Below are positions 1 through 7,042 of a stretch of DNA of 21,312 nucleotides, one piece after another (the stretch's first letter is position 1; every line of letters starts with the position of its first letter). The notes beneath the pieces were generated by a model that saw nothing but the letters and a program-made list of their open reading frames with translations, was not told the origin of the DNA and did not search any database. The translations under genes were made by a program, and so were the position numbers. This DNA is from Oligoflexales bacterium (GTDB lineage: Bacteria > Bdellovibrionota > Oligoflexia > Oligoflexales > Oligoflexaceae): contig JADFZC010000004.1 in the NCBI GenBank assembly GCA_015232735.1, positions 1 to 21,312 on the forward strand, in the 5' to 3' direction.

Positions 1-897
1 ACCAGCTACCTGAAAACCAATGATTTCAGCAGCGCTGCAAACTCAACCACCTTTTTAAAGATCATGCCGCATACTTCAGCTGCCAATCTTGCGATAACAT
101 TTTCCATTCCGGGGCCGATATATGCCACCTGCTCAGCCTGTGCCGCCAGCACCCAGGCAATCGGCCAGGGGTATGAGGCAATAAGCTCGGGCAGACTTGA
201 GAGGGTCATAGCCGGCGGAGCTGAGGAACTCCATATAGGTGTGGCGGCTGTTTTTGACGTTCTTGGGGCGACGTCAACCAGGTTTAATGGCGATCCATCC
301 GGGACTCCGAGACCTTTTGACGCAAAGCGCGATGGAATTGTGGTTGGGGAAGGGGCTGGAACACTGATTCTTGAGGACTATGAGCTGGCCAGGGGAAGGG
401 GATGCAAAATTTATGGGGAAATAGCCGGTTATTACACAAACAACAGTTCCTCGCACATGACAAGCCCGAGTATCGATGGCCTTTATTATTGTGCAAAGGG
501 CGCGCTGGATAACGCTGGGATTGCCCCTTCCGATATTTATTATGTAAATGCGCACGCAACAGGCACTCAGTTGGGAGACAGCGCTGAGTCACACGCTATT
601 GCCAGGCTTTTCGGCAGGAACATCAAGGTAAGTTCAACCAAGGGACATCTCGGACATCTGATGGGAGCGGCGGGAGTGCTTGAAACTATAGCTTCCATTG
701 GCATGTTGGAACAGGGGATGATCCTGCCTACAAGAAACCTTGAAAGTCCGGGAGCTGAATGCGGGGATATTGACTACGTGATGAAAAACGAACCGGCATC
801 AGCCCTTGAATATGTGCTAAAGAACAGTTTTGCGTTTGGCGGAATCAATGCAAGCCTTGTTTTAAGACGCGGAGACGTAGATGAACGTTCAAAATAG
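1..897 (+). CDS. 3-ketoacyl-ACP synthase (FabF-like, 5' partial)
   Basis: The frame is open from base 1, so the gene starts outside the window; about 298 residues of a usual ~400 are present. It is a condensing enzyme of the thiolase fold that extends an ACP-bound chain with malonyl-ACP in the cytoplasm. The active-site Cys lies in SACAAS (codon 139-141), the first His in NAHATGT (codon 553-555), and the Lys/second His in STKGHLGH (His codon 655-657). The complete Cys-His-His set argues for a catalytic ketosynthase rather than a chain-length factor. The C-terminal FAFGGINASL motif is the usual family ending. It overlaps the ACP gene by 17 bp and heads the visible part of an aryl polyene operon, where the ApeO-type ketosynthase is the expected relative. 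The in-frame ATG at 64 is internal. Confidence 0.93.
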   Translation, partial: TSYLKTNDFSSAANSTTFLKIMPHTSAANLAITFSIPGPIYATCSACAASTQAIGQGYEAISSGRLERVIAGGAEELHIGVAAVFDVLGATSTRFNGDPSGTPRPFDAKRDGIVVGEGAGTLILEDYELARGRGCKIYGEIAGYYTNNSSSHMTSPSIDGLYYCAKGALDNAGIAPSDIYYVNAHATGTQLGDSAESHAIARLFGRNIKVSSTKGHLGHLMGAAGVLETIASIGMLEQGMILPTRNLESPGAECGDIDYVMKNEPASALEYVLKNSFAFGGINASLVLRRGDVDERSK

Positions 898-1153
898 ATT
901 AAACAGAGAGGAAGTGGCAGGCAAGATCGATTCCATTCTTGTCGAACAGCTGGAGCTCGGCGGCAGGAAGCTTTCGCCGGAGATGAAACTGTTTGAGGAG
1001 CTTGGAATGGACAGCCTTGATGCCATAGATATGGTGATTTCGTGCAAAAAGAACTTCGGCATCGAAATAAAAGAGGAAGATGCAAAAAATATCAAAACCT
1101 TGTCGGATGTCCATGAACTGGTATACAGGCTGTATGAAAAAACACTTCAATAA
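881..1153 (+). CDS. Acyl carrier protein
   Basis: A 90-residue carrier protein that holds the growing chain on a phosphopantetheine arm. The attachment Ser is Ser45 in the motif ELGMDSLDAIDM, and the rest follows the four-helix ACP pattern with acidic helix 2-3 residues. The start lies 17 bp inside the end of the ketosynthase gene, and its 3' end overlaps the next gene by 20 bp, indicating translational coupling. Aryl polyene clusters usually carry one or two dedicated ACPs; only one is visible here. It is the natural substrate carrier for the flanking ketosynthase and for the dehydratase at 2444. Confidence 0.93.
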   Translation: MNVQNRLNREEVAGKIDSILVEQLELGGRKLSPEMKLFEELGMDSLDAIDMVISCKKNFGIEIKEEDAKNIKTLSDVHELVYRLYEKTLQ

Positions 1154-1673
1154 ACTTGTACCCTGCGGGATGCTGCTGTTTCCCCTGTGCATATATCTGC
1201 TGGAGTTTTTCAAGGCACCGTTGTTTTTTTCGATACTTCTTCTTTTTTGCGCTTTGGGTGCTCATCTTCATTCGATCCGGTTTCAAGGTAAGACGATTCT
1301 CATCATGATCGTGATTTTGCTTGTCGCCTCGATATTGTCCTTTTATAAAAAGGAAAATCTTGTCCGCATTTATCCGTTTGTCATTTCGCTGCATTTTACG
1401 ATACTTTTTGTGAACAAAACAGGCGATGGCCTTCCGGTCACGGCATTTTATGCATCGAAGTTTAAACCCCTGAAGCCGTGGGAAATGGACATGTTAAAAA
1501 AGATAAATCCTTTATGGTCTTTCGGGCTGGCTCTGAACACATTTGTTTTGCTTATTTTTATTTTCAGGTTCAGCACCGCCCTCTGGGCGCTGTACGCCGG
1601 GGGGCTGTCCTATGTCCTTTTGGCGATTCTTTTCATGATAACATTCGCTTATGGGATTATTTACCGTGCCTGA
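1134..1673 (+). CDS. COG4648-type predicted membrane protein of APE clusters
   Basis: About 179 residues from the ATG at 1134, which overlaps the ACP stop region by 20 bp; an upstream in-frame ATG at 1080 would lie deep in the ACP gene and is unlikely. Hydrophobic stretches near residues 12-30, 36-48, 55-72, 76-92 and two towards the C-terminus indicate an inner-membrane protein. The central block LPVTAFYASKFKPL followed by INPLWSFGLALN resembles the conserved core of the COG4648 membrane proteins, which occur almost exclusively in aryl polyene operons. The family has no proven activity, though a role in lipid or polyene handling at the membrane fits the context. The assignment rests on remembered family patterns plus position. 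Confidence 0.62.
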   Translation: MKKHFNKLVPCGMLLFPLCIYLLEFFKAPLFFSILLLFCALGAHLHSIRFQGKTILIMIVILLVASILSFYKKENLVRIYPFVISLHFTILFVNKTGDGLPVTAFYASKFKPLKPWEMDMLKKINPLWSFGLALNTFVLLIFIFRFSTALWALYAGGLSYVLLAILFMITFAYGIIYRA

Positions 1674-2451
1674 GAGGGTAGACATTGAGAAATGGTGTTC
1701 AAAAGCCTGTTTTGGATTCAGGCTTGCTGTCTGTTTTGCAGCGTTCGCACTTTTTTGCATTTTTTATATTCCGATAGTCCCTGTTTTGAATATTTGCCTG
1801 TTTTTTCATGCTGAACTTTTTTCCCATATCAACAGAAAGGCTACGCAAATCTGTTTCAGGCTGTTAATACTCATTTCAAAATTTACAGGCATTCTCAGCG
1901 TGCATTATTGCGACAGTCATAAAGGCGAGATGTCGAGGATACTTGCCTGCAACCATATTTCGTTGCTGGATGTTCTGCTTGTCATTGCGAGGTATAATGA
2001 TTGTTTCACCTTCGTCAATGCCAAGTTTTTTAAAAATCCGCTCATGCGCACGATAATCAGAGGTTCAAACTATGTTGTGCTTGACAGGGAAGGTTTCTAT
2101 GGGAAAAAGGAATCTTATGAAAAGGCAAAGAGTATTATCCGTCGCGGTGGAAGGATGATCATTTTTCCAGAGGGTACAAGAAGCATCGATGGCAGACTGG
2201 GACACCTCGAAGATGGTGTTTTCAGGATGGCGGCCGAGATTGGAACGGACATCACTCCCATTTTCGTCAGATCAAACCGTCCTTTTCTCAATAAGACCCT
2301 GTCAGGTTTTTTTTGCCAGGGCAGGGTTGACTTTTTCCTTGAAACCCTGTCACCTATAAGGATAGATCTTAAAGAAAGCTTGAAGGTGCGTGCAAGAATG
2401 GCAAAACTTGAGTTTGTCGAACGTTATGAGAAATGGTGCATAAATGGATAG
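1651..2451 (+). CDS. PlsC-like lysophospholipid/glycerol-type acyltransferase
   Basis: A 266-residue protein of the PlsC (AGPAT) acyltransferase family, which transfers acyl groups from ACP or CoA to a glycerol-type hydroxyl at the inner face of the membrane. The HX4D catalytic motif is NHISLLD (His102, Asp107) and the substrate-binding motif is FPEGTRS (172-178). The Arg-containing GSNYVVLDRE block sits between them. One or two hydrophobic segments at about residues 22-55 would anchor it. The ATG at 1651 overlaps the preceding gene by 23 bp; a GTG at 1666 would overlap by 8 bp and is an equally possible start. In aryl polyene clusters this enzyme is thought to build the lipid anchor of the pigment. 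It is coupled to the dehydratase gene by an 8-bp overlap. Confidence 0.88.
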   Translation: MGLFTVPERVDIEKWCSKACFGFRLAVCFAAFALFCIFYIPIVPVLNICLFFHAELFSHINRKATQICFRLLILISKFTGILSVHYCDSHKGEMSRILACNHISLLDVLLVIARYNDCFTFVNAKFFKNPLMRTIIRGSNYVVLDREGFYGKKESYEKAKSIIRRGGRMIIFPEGTRSIDGRLGHLEDGVFRMAAEIGTDITPIFVRSNRPFLNKTLSGFFCQGRVDFFLETLSPIRIDLKESLKVRARMAKLEFVERYEKWCING

Positions 2452-2812
2452 TTCAGCGCAATCGGGGGCGGTGGCAAAGTTGGGTTTGAAATATGAAATC
2501 CCGACTGATTCCCACATTAAGGCCAAAGGTGTCATTCCTGAACAATATCCTCATTTTGACGGTCACTTTGATGGCTTTCCGATACTCCCCGCTGTGAGCC
2601 AGATAGATATTATTCCGTTTCTTACGGAAATTCTGATTAGGCAGCCTATCCGGATAACAGAGATAACAAGGGCGAAGTTTGTTGCAATGATAAGACCTAA
2701 TGCATCGTTTTCAATAGACATCTTCCTTATAAAGGGGGAACGGAGAGGACGATGGCAGATCACTTCTGAGGGAAAGATTTTCTCAAAAGGCAGTTTTGCC
2801 TATGAATTTTGA
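2444..2812 (+). CDS. apeI: ApeI-like 3-hydroxyacyl-ACP dehydratase (hotdog fold)
   Basis: A 122-residue single-hotdog dehydratase that would remove water from 3-hydroxyacyl-ACP to create each new double bond of the polyene. The catalytic helix motif is HFDGHFDGFPILPAV with His41 as the likely base, matching the FabZ/ApeI pattern GHFxxxPxxPxV. The residue aligned by eye with the FabZ catalytic Glu is Asp55 (QID), the residue type used by FabA. The size fits the short ApeI proteins rather than FabZ (~150). It overlaps the acyltransferase by 8 bp and the GT/acyltransferase gene by 11 bp. Placement next to ketosynthase/ACP genes supports a polyene role. Confidence 0.85.
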   Translation: MDSSAQSGAVAKLGLKYEIPTDSHIKAKGVIPEQYPHFDGHFDGFPILPAVSQIDIIPFLTEILIRQPIRITEITRAKFVAMIRPNASFSIDIFLIKGERRGRWQITSEGKIFSKGSFAYEF

Positions 2813-4445
2813 AACAGCTTCAGGCACTTCGTTAAAAACCTGCTTCCGGGGTCCGCAGGCGCCTTACGCGGCAGACATGGGAGTTCTGGTCGTAATGCCG
2901 GCTTTCAACAATTCGAGGACGGTCGGAGGACTGATCGAACGTGTGCGGCTGCTTGGTTTTCCCCTTCTCGTTGTAAATGACGGTTCCCATGATGATACTG
3001 AAACAATATGCAAAGAGCTGGGTGCAGCCTTTATCAGCCATCCTGGAAATCTCGGAAAGGGGGCTGCCATCAGGAGCGGATATAATTATGCCATTGAGAA
3101 AGGTTACGGACATATTGCCGTTCTCGATGCTGATGGTCAATTTAATCCGGATGATATTTGCAGGTTGATTGACATTCCAGGCTATCCGCCTGCTATTGTG
3201 ATCGGAGACAGGCGGATGGATGGTGAAAGTGCGGGAGATGTGCCTTTTTCATCGAGGTTTGGACGCATATTTTCAAATTTCTGGGTTTTTGTGGAAAGCG
3301 GGAGATGGCTTTCGGATACGCAGTCCGGTTTCAGACTTTATCCGTTGAACAGTGATCTGATCGACAGCGTAAAATGCAGCCGGTATGATTTTGAGATAGA
3401 GATTCTGGTAAAGGCGATGTGGCGTGGGATCAGTGTAAATTCCGTAAGTGTTCCCGTTTTTTATCCCGAGCGGAAAGAACGCGTTTCCCATTTTCGTCCT
3501 TTTGTTGATAATTTTCGGATTTCCATGCTTCATACAAAGCTTGTAATCACCAGAATTTTAAGGATATTCAAACCCCATGGCATTGAAGATCGCAAGAAGG
3601 AGATAAGAGGCGCCCGCTTTATGGCATTTCTTTATCGCTGCATCGGACCTTACCTGTGCTATCTTTTTTGTGTCTTTCCCCTGCTCTTTTATTTTGTTTT
3701 CGATAGGAAGGCGCGAGCAGGTATAAGCATCTTCTACAGGAACTTGACGGGAAAGAGAGGTTTACCATGGCATCGGGGTTTTTCAAATTTTATCCGTTTC
3801 GGTCAAACTTTAATAGACAGGTTGACACTGATAGATGAAAAAACGGGAGGGCGGGGTTCAATCGTCAGGTATGTCATGCCGAGACTTGAGGAGGATGTTG
3901 TCGCCGGGTCGATATTTATCGGGGCACATTATGGAGACTGGCTGATTTCGTCCGCAGCTTTTTCGGAGAAAATTGACTTTACTGTTCAGGTTTTGATTGA
4001 TGAGGGGCAGACACCCAAGTTCCAATCTCTTTTGAGGCGAATTTCAGGAAACCGGATGCAGTTTTTTGACGTACGCAGACCCCAAGTGGAACTTGTTCTT
4101 TCGCTCAAAGAGTGCGTTGACCGTGGAGATTGCCTGTGTATTCTGGCAGATAGAAAAATCCCTGGGGCCGATACCATCACGCTGGACTTTCTTGGGAAAC
4201 CGGCACATTTTCACAGGGGACCGTTTGAACTTGCAGGAATTCTGGGCAGGCCTGTATATTTCTTTACTTCCATGAAAATGGGATTTATGCCTTACTCGCC
4301 TTACGGGGTGTCGATTTGGAAACTGGATGACGGCAAAAAGGCGAAAAGCGGGAGGGAAATAGCCGAAAAGTATGTGCAGTTGCTGAGTTCTGAGATAAGA
4401 AAGGATCCATCCCAGTGGTTTAATTTTTATGATTTCTGGATGTAG
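2802..4445 (+). CDS. Glycosyltransferase family 2 - LpxL-like acyltransferase fusion
   Basis: A 547-residue bifunctional protein from the ATG at 2802 (an in-frame TTG at 2796 is less likely). Residues ~28-235 are a GT-A family 2 glycosyltransferase: VVMPAFNN, VVNDGSHDD, the metal-binding DAD at 109-111, and SDTQSGFRLYP near 171-181. After a hydrophobic stretch at ~280-300, residues ~300-530 match the LpxL/HtrB lipid A acyltransferase family: GAHYGDW, CILADRK, a Pro/Phe-rich DFLGKPAHFHRGPFELA block and GRPVYFF. This GT2-acyltransferase fusion is a hallmark of aryl polyene clusters (ApeJ-type) and is thought to glycosylate and acylate the membrane anchor. The expected HX4(D/E) acid is not where it should be: the motif reads H376-Y-G-D379-W-L. 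The lyase gene follows after 4 bp. Confidence 0.88.
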   Translation: MNFETASGTSLKTCFRGPQAPYAADMGVLVVMPAFNNSRTVGGLIERVRLLGFPLLVVNDGSHDDTETICKELGAAFISHPGNLGKGAAIRSGYNYAIEKGYGHIAVLDADGQFNPDDICRLIDIPGYPPAIVIGDRRMDGESAGDVPFSSRFGRIFSNFWVFVESGRWLSDTQSGFRLYPLNSDLIDSVKCSRYDFEIEILVKAMWRGISVNSVSVPVFYPERKERVSHFRPFVDNFRISMLHTKLVITRILRIFKPHGIEDRKKEIRGARFMAFLYRCIGPYLCYLFCVFPLLFYFVFDRKARAGISIFYRNLTGKRGLPWHRGFSNFIRFGQTLIDRLTLIDEKTGGRGSIVRYVMPRLEEDVVAGSIFIGAHYGDWLISSAAFSEKIDFTVQVLIDEGQTPKFQSLLRRISGNRMQFFDVRRPQVELVLSLKECVDRGDCLCILADRKIPGADTITLDFLGKPAHFHRGPFELAGILGRPVYFFTSMKMGFMPYSPYGVSIWKLDDGKKAKSGREIAEKYVQLLSSEIRKDPSQWFNFYDFWM

Positions 4446-4449
4446 AATT

Positions 4450-6027
4450 ATGAAATGCCGATCTATAAGTCTTTCCTACAGGAACAAGCTGTCTCTTGGC
4501 AGTCTTGCGACGTTTGCTTTAAATCATGACGTTGTCATTGAGATTTTGGACAGAGAGAATTTCAAAAGGTCGATAGATGAAAATTTTGGATTTTTTCGTC
4601 AGGCTGTCGGATCTGGAAAGCACATATACGGAGCAACCACCGGTTTTGGAAGTTCATCGATAAACCGCTTTAATCCGGAAAGTTGTGCGTTGCTTCAGAA
4701 CAACCTTGTGGAGTTTCATGGATGCGGTGTCGGAGATTATCTTTCTGAGCAGCAGTGTGCCGCCGTTCTTTTTGTGAGAATCAACAGCCTCTCGCAGGGG
4801 TGCTCCGCAGTACCGTTTGATCTGATAGAGAAACTTGTCGAACTTTCGAATAACAGAATAATACCGGCTATTCCATCTAAAGGCTCAGTCGGGGCAAGCG
4901 GTGATCTGACTCCTTTGTCATACCTGGCGGCGGTGTTGACGGGAAAAAGAAAAGCGTATCATTGCGGCAAAATTTATGACGCCAAAACTCTTTTTGAACA
5001 AAAAGGCATTTCACCCTACAGACTTCAGGGGAGGGATGCGCTCGCGCTGATGAACGGAACGTCGGTCATGAGCGCAGTCTCAGCGCTTTTGCTGCGTGAC
5101 ATAAGAAAACTTGCGGATGAAGCGTGTTTTGCAGCCTCGCTTTTGATTGAATTGACACAGGGCATGACATCTCCGTTTGCTCCAGAGCTTCATGAATGCA
5201 AACCCCATCCTGGACAAATGTATGCGGCAGAGCGGATAAACAGTCTGCTGCATGAACCGGCTGCGCGCCTTCACAGGCGAAGCGGTTTTGAGGCGAATAT
5301 TTTCAATAACGATCAGAGCATCCAGGACAAGTATTCATTGAGATGCGCTCCCCAGATTATCGGGGTGCTTTACGATATTTTGCTTTGGTCGGAAAAGGTG
5401 GTTGAGACAGAGATAAACGGCGTAAGCGACAATCCGCTTTTTTTGCATGAAAAGGAGCTTGTTGTCAACGGCGGTCATTTTTATGGCGGCCACATAGGCA
5501 TGGTATGCGATTCCCTTAAAATTGGAGTGGCTGCTTTGATGAATTTGATCGATCGTCAGATGGCCTTGCTTTTATCGCCCAAGGTAGGTTCTTTCCTGGG
5601 AGAGAATCTCGTCAGCCGGAAGGAACTGGGAGAAGATTTTTCACTTCATCACGGTTTTAAGGCGATGCAGATTACGCTGACCTCAATTACCGCTGAGATA
5701 TTAAGGGATACCACGCCCATGACAATTTTTTCAAGGCCAACGGAATCTGACAATCAGGATGTCGTAAGCATGGGGACGATTTCTGCCGTCGGACTTTCCC
5801 AAATGGTCGAAAATGCCAAAATCGGGGTGGCAATACTTTTAATGGCTATTTGTCAGGGTTTTTATCTGGCGGAGGAGAGAGGATACCGTATCTTTTTAAA
5901 GGGAAATGCGATTGACAGGCTGGGTGCTGTCAGGGCAGTTTTCAGCAAACTTGCCGGGGACCGCTGCCTTGACAGTGAAATCATTTCAGTGAAAAAGGCG
6001 ATCTTTGATGCTGGTGAGGATGTTTAA
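4450..6027 (+). CDS. Aromatic amino acid ammonia-lyase (MIO family, HAL/TAL/PAL-like)
   Basis: About 525 residues from the ATG at 4450, four bases after the previous stop; an ATG at 4429 would overlap that gene. The MIO prosthetic group forms from Ala149-Ser150-Gly151 in VGASGDLTPLSY. The catalytic Tyr60 is in YGATTGFG; further family blocks are MNGTSVM, DKYSLRCAPQ, GVSDNPLF and the C-terminal STRP-like SRPTESDNQD. These enzymes eliminate ammonia from His, Tyr or Phe to give the aryl acrylate. The selectivity pair after NLVE is Phe89-His90, which is neither the His-Leu of tyrosine lyases, the Phe-Leu of phenylalanine lyases nor the Ser-His of histidine lyases. No hut genes are nearby. In an aryl polyene operon the likely role is to make a coumarate or cinnamate-type starter for the ligase at 9689. 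Substrate is inferred. Confidence 0.93.
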   Translation: MKCRSISLSYRNKLSLGSLATFALNHDVVIEILDRENFKRSIDENFGFFRQAVGSGKHIYGATTGFGSSSINRFNPESCALLQNNLVEFHGCGVGDYLSEQQCAAVLFVRINSLSQGCSAVPFDLIEKLVELSNNRIIPAIPSKGSVGASGDLTPLSYLAAVLTGKRKAYHCGKIYDAKTLFEQKGISPYRLQGRDALALMNGTSVMSAVSALLLRDIRKLADEACFAASLLIELTQGMTSPFAPELHECKPHPGQMYAAERINSLLHEPAARLHRRSGFEANIFNNDQSIQDKYSLRCAPQIIGVLYDILLWSEKVVETEINGVSDNPLFLHEKELVVNGGHFYGGHIGMVCDSLKIGVAALMNLIDRQMALLLSPKVGSFLGENLVSRKELGEDFSLHHGFKAMQITLTSITAEILRDTTPMTIFSRPTESDNQDVVSMGTISAVGLSQMVENAKIGVAILLMAICQGFYLAEERGYRIFLKGNAIDRLGAVRAVFSKLAGDRCLDSEIISVKKAIFDAGEDV

Positions 6028-6458
6028 TGATTTTTTCCTCGACTTTTGAGATTGAGATACCATTTCACGATATAGATATCATGTATGTCGCCTGGCATGG
6101 ACACTATTTAAAGTATTTTGAACTTGGAAGAACCGGAATAATGCGGGAAATTGGACTCGACTGGCCCGTGGTAAAAGATCTGGGTTATGCCATGCCGGTG
6201 ACAAAGGTAGATATCAAATATAAAAAGCCTTTGAATTATGGAGTGAAATATTGCGTTTGCGTTGGAATCGACGAGTATGAATATCCAGAACTTAAAACAT
6301 ATTACAGTATTTTAAATCCGGAAAATGAAGTTGTCCATGCCGAGGGTATGGTAAGTCAGATATATTTTTCAATTGAAACCGGTTCAAGCTGTTATTCAAT
6401 ACCTGAGGTAATCCGTGACATATTTAGACAGGCTGAAAAAGTTATTCGACAACCGTAA
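6027..6458 (+). CDS. 4-hydroxybenzoyl-CoA-type hotdog thioesterase
   Basis: A 143-residue single-hotdog protein of the 4HBT/YbgC group. The N-terminal signature is FHDIDIMYVAWHGHYLKYFE, with an Asp in the catalytic position of DIDIMY and the HGHYxxYFE helix. It would hydrolyse acyl-ACP or acyl-CoA, releasing the polyene chain or editing the starter thioester. Its ATG shares one base with the lyase stop codon (TAATG), so translation is coupled. A thioesterase of this family (ApeK-like) is a standard part of aryl polyene operons. It has no signal peptide, so it is cytoplasmic. Confidence 0.9.
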   Translation: MIFSSTFEIEIPFHDIDIMYVAWHGHYLKYFELGRTGIMREIGLDWPVVKDLGYAMPVTKVDIKYKKPLNYGVKYCVCVGIDEYEYPELKTYYSILNPENEVVHAEGMVSQIYFSIETGSSCYSIPEVIRDIFRQAEKVIRQP

Positions 6459-6468
6459 ATGGAGTACA

Positions 6469-7041
6469 ATGTCAAAGTTGAAAATTGTTTATATAGTCAT
6501 TTCAGTGCTGGCTTTCGGCATATCACACGGCCTCGCTTCAGGTTCACCTCCTTCCCTTGAGGAGATAGCTGCACACTATTCCGGAATCAGGAATTTTACA
6601 GCGGACATTTCCCAGATTAAAAGAGCTGCATATCTTATCAGGCCGCTTGAAACAAAGGTTTCTCTTCGTGTCACTCAGAAGGAGATAATTTGGGAAGTCA
6701 AAGATCCTAAGCCATTCAAGGTAACGATTTCAAACGGGGAACTGATGTTTTTCGATTCAGATGGAAAGTCTGCCAGAGCCCTTTCAAAGCCGGAGTATTT
6801 GAAATATGAAAATTTTATTTCCATATTGAAAGCGGTGGTAACCGTGGATGTTGGTGTGCTCAGGGAAAAATTTGAACTGTCTATGAAAGGGTTTGTTTTA
6901 ACGCTTGATCCCAGGGACAAAAAATCTGCATTTAAGAGGATAAGGGTGGAGTTTCGAGAGGATTTGAATCCGAAGATGATTGAGATGGCGCTTGAAAATG
7001 AAGATTTGAAGCTTAATCTGGAAAGATTCAGGGTTGAATAG
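6469..7041 (+). CDS. LolA-like periplasmic outer-membrane carrier protein
   Basis: About 190 residues from the ATG at 6469, which has GGAG at 6461-6464 four bases upstream; the frame extends up to 6415 but that would overlap the thioesterase and bury the signal peptide. Residues 1-24 are a cleavable Sec signal (MSKLK, hydrophobic core IVYIVISVLAFGI, LASG). The mature part has the LolA/LolB-type pattern: FTADISQIKRAAYLIRPL, then strands ending IIWEVKDPKPF, and a C-terminal FRV ending. LolA-family proteins shuttle lipidated cargo across the periplasm; in aryl polyene clusters the cargo is assumed to be the polyene lipid. The next gene, an MMPL exporter, begins one base after the stop, consistent with an export pair. 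Confidence 0.85.
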   Translation: MSKLKIVYIVISVLAFGISHGLASGSPPSLEEIAAHYSGIRNFTADISQIKRAAYLIRPLETKVSLRVTQKEIIWEVKDPKPFKVTISNGELMFFDSDGKSARALSKPEYLKYENFISILKAVVTVDVGVLREKFELSMKGFVLTLDPRDKKSAFKRIRVEFREDLNPKMIEMALENEDLKLNLERFRVE

Positions 7042-7042
7042 A

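Noticed and set aside
1..897. Chain-length factor instead of ketosynthase
   Set aside because: The active-site Cys in SACAAS and both His residues are present; a chain-length factor would lack the Cys.
4450..6027. Catabolic histidine ammonia-lyase (hutH)
   Set aside because: No urocanase or other hut genes are adjacent, it is embedded in a polyene operon, and the selectivity pair is not Ser-His.
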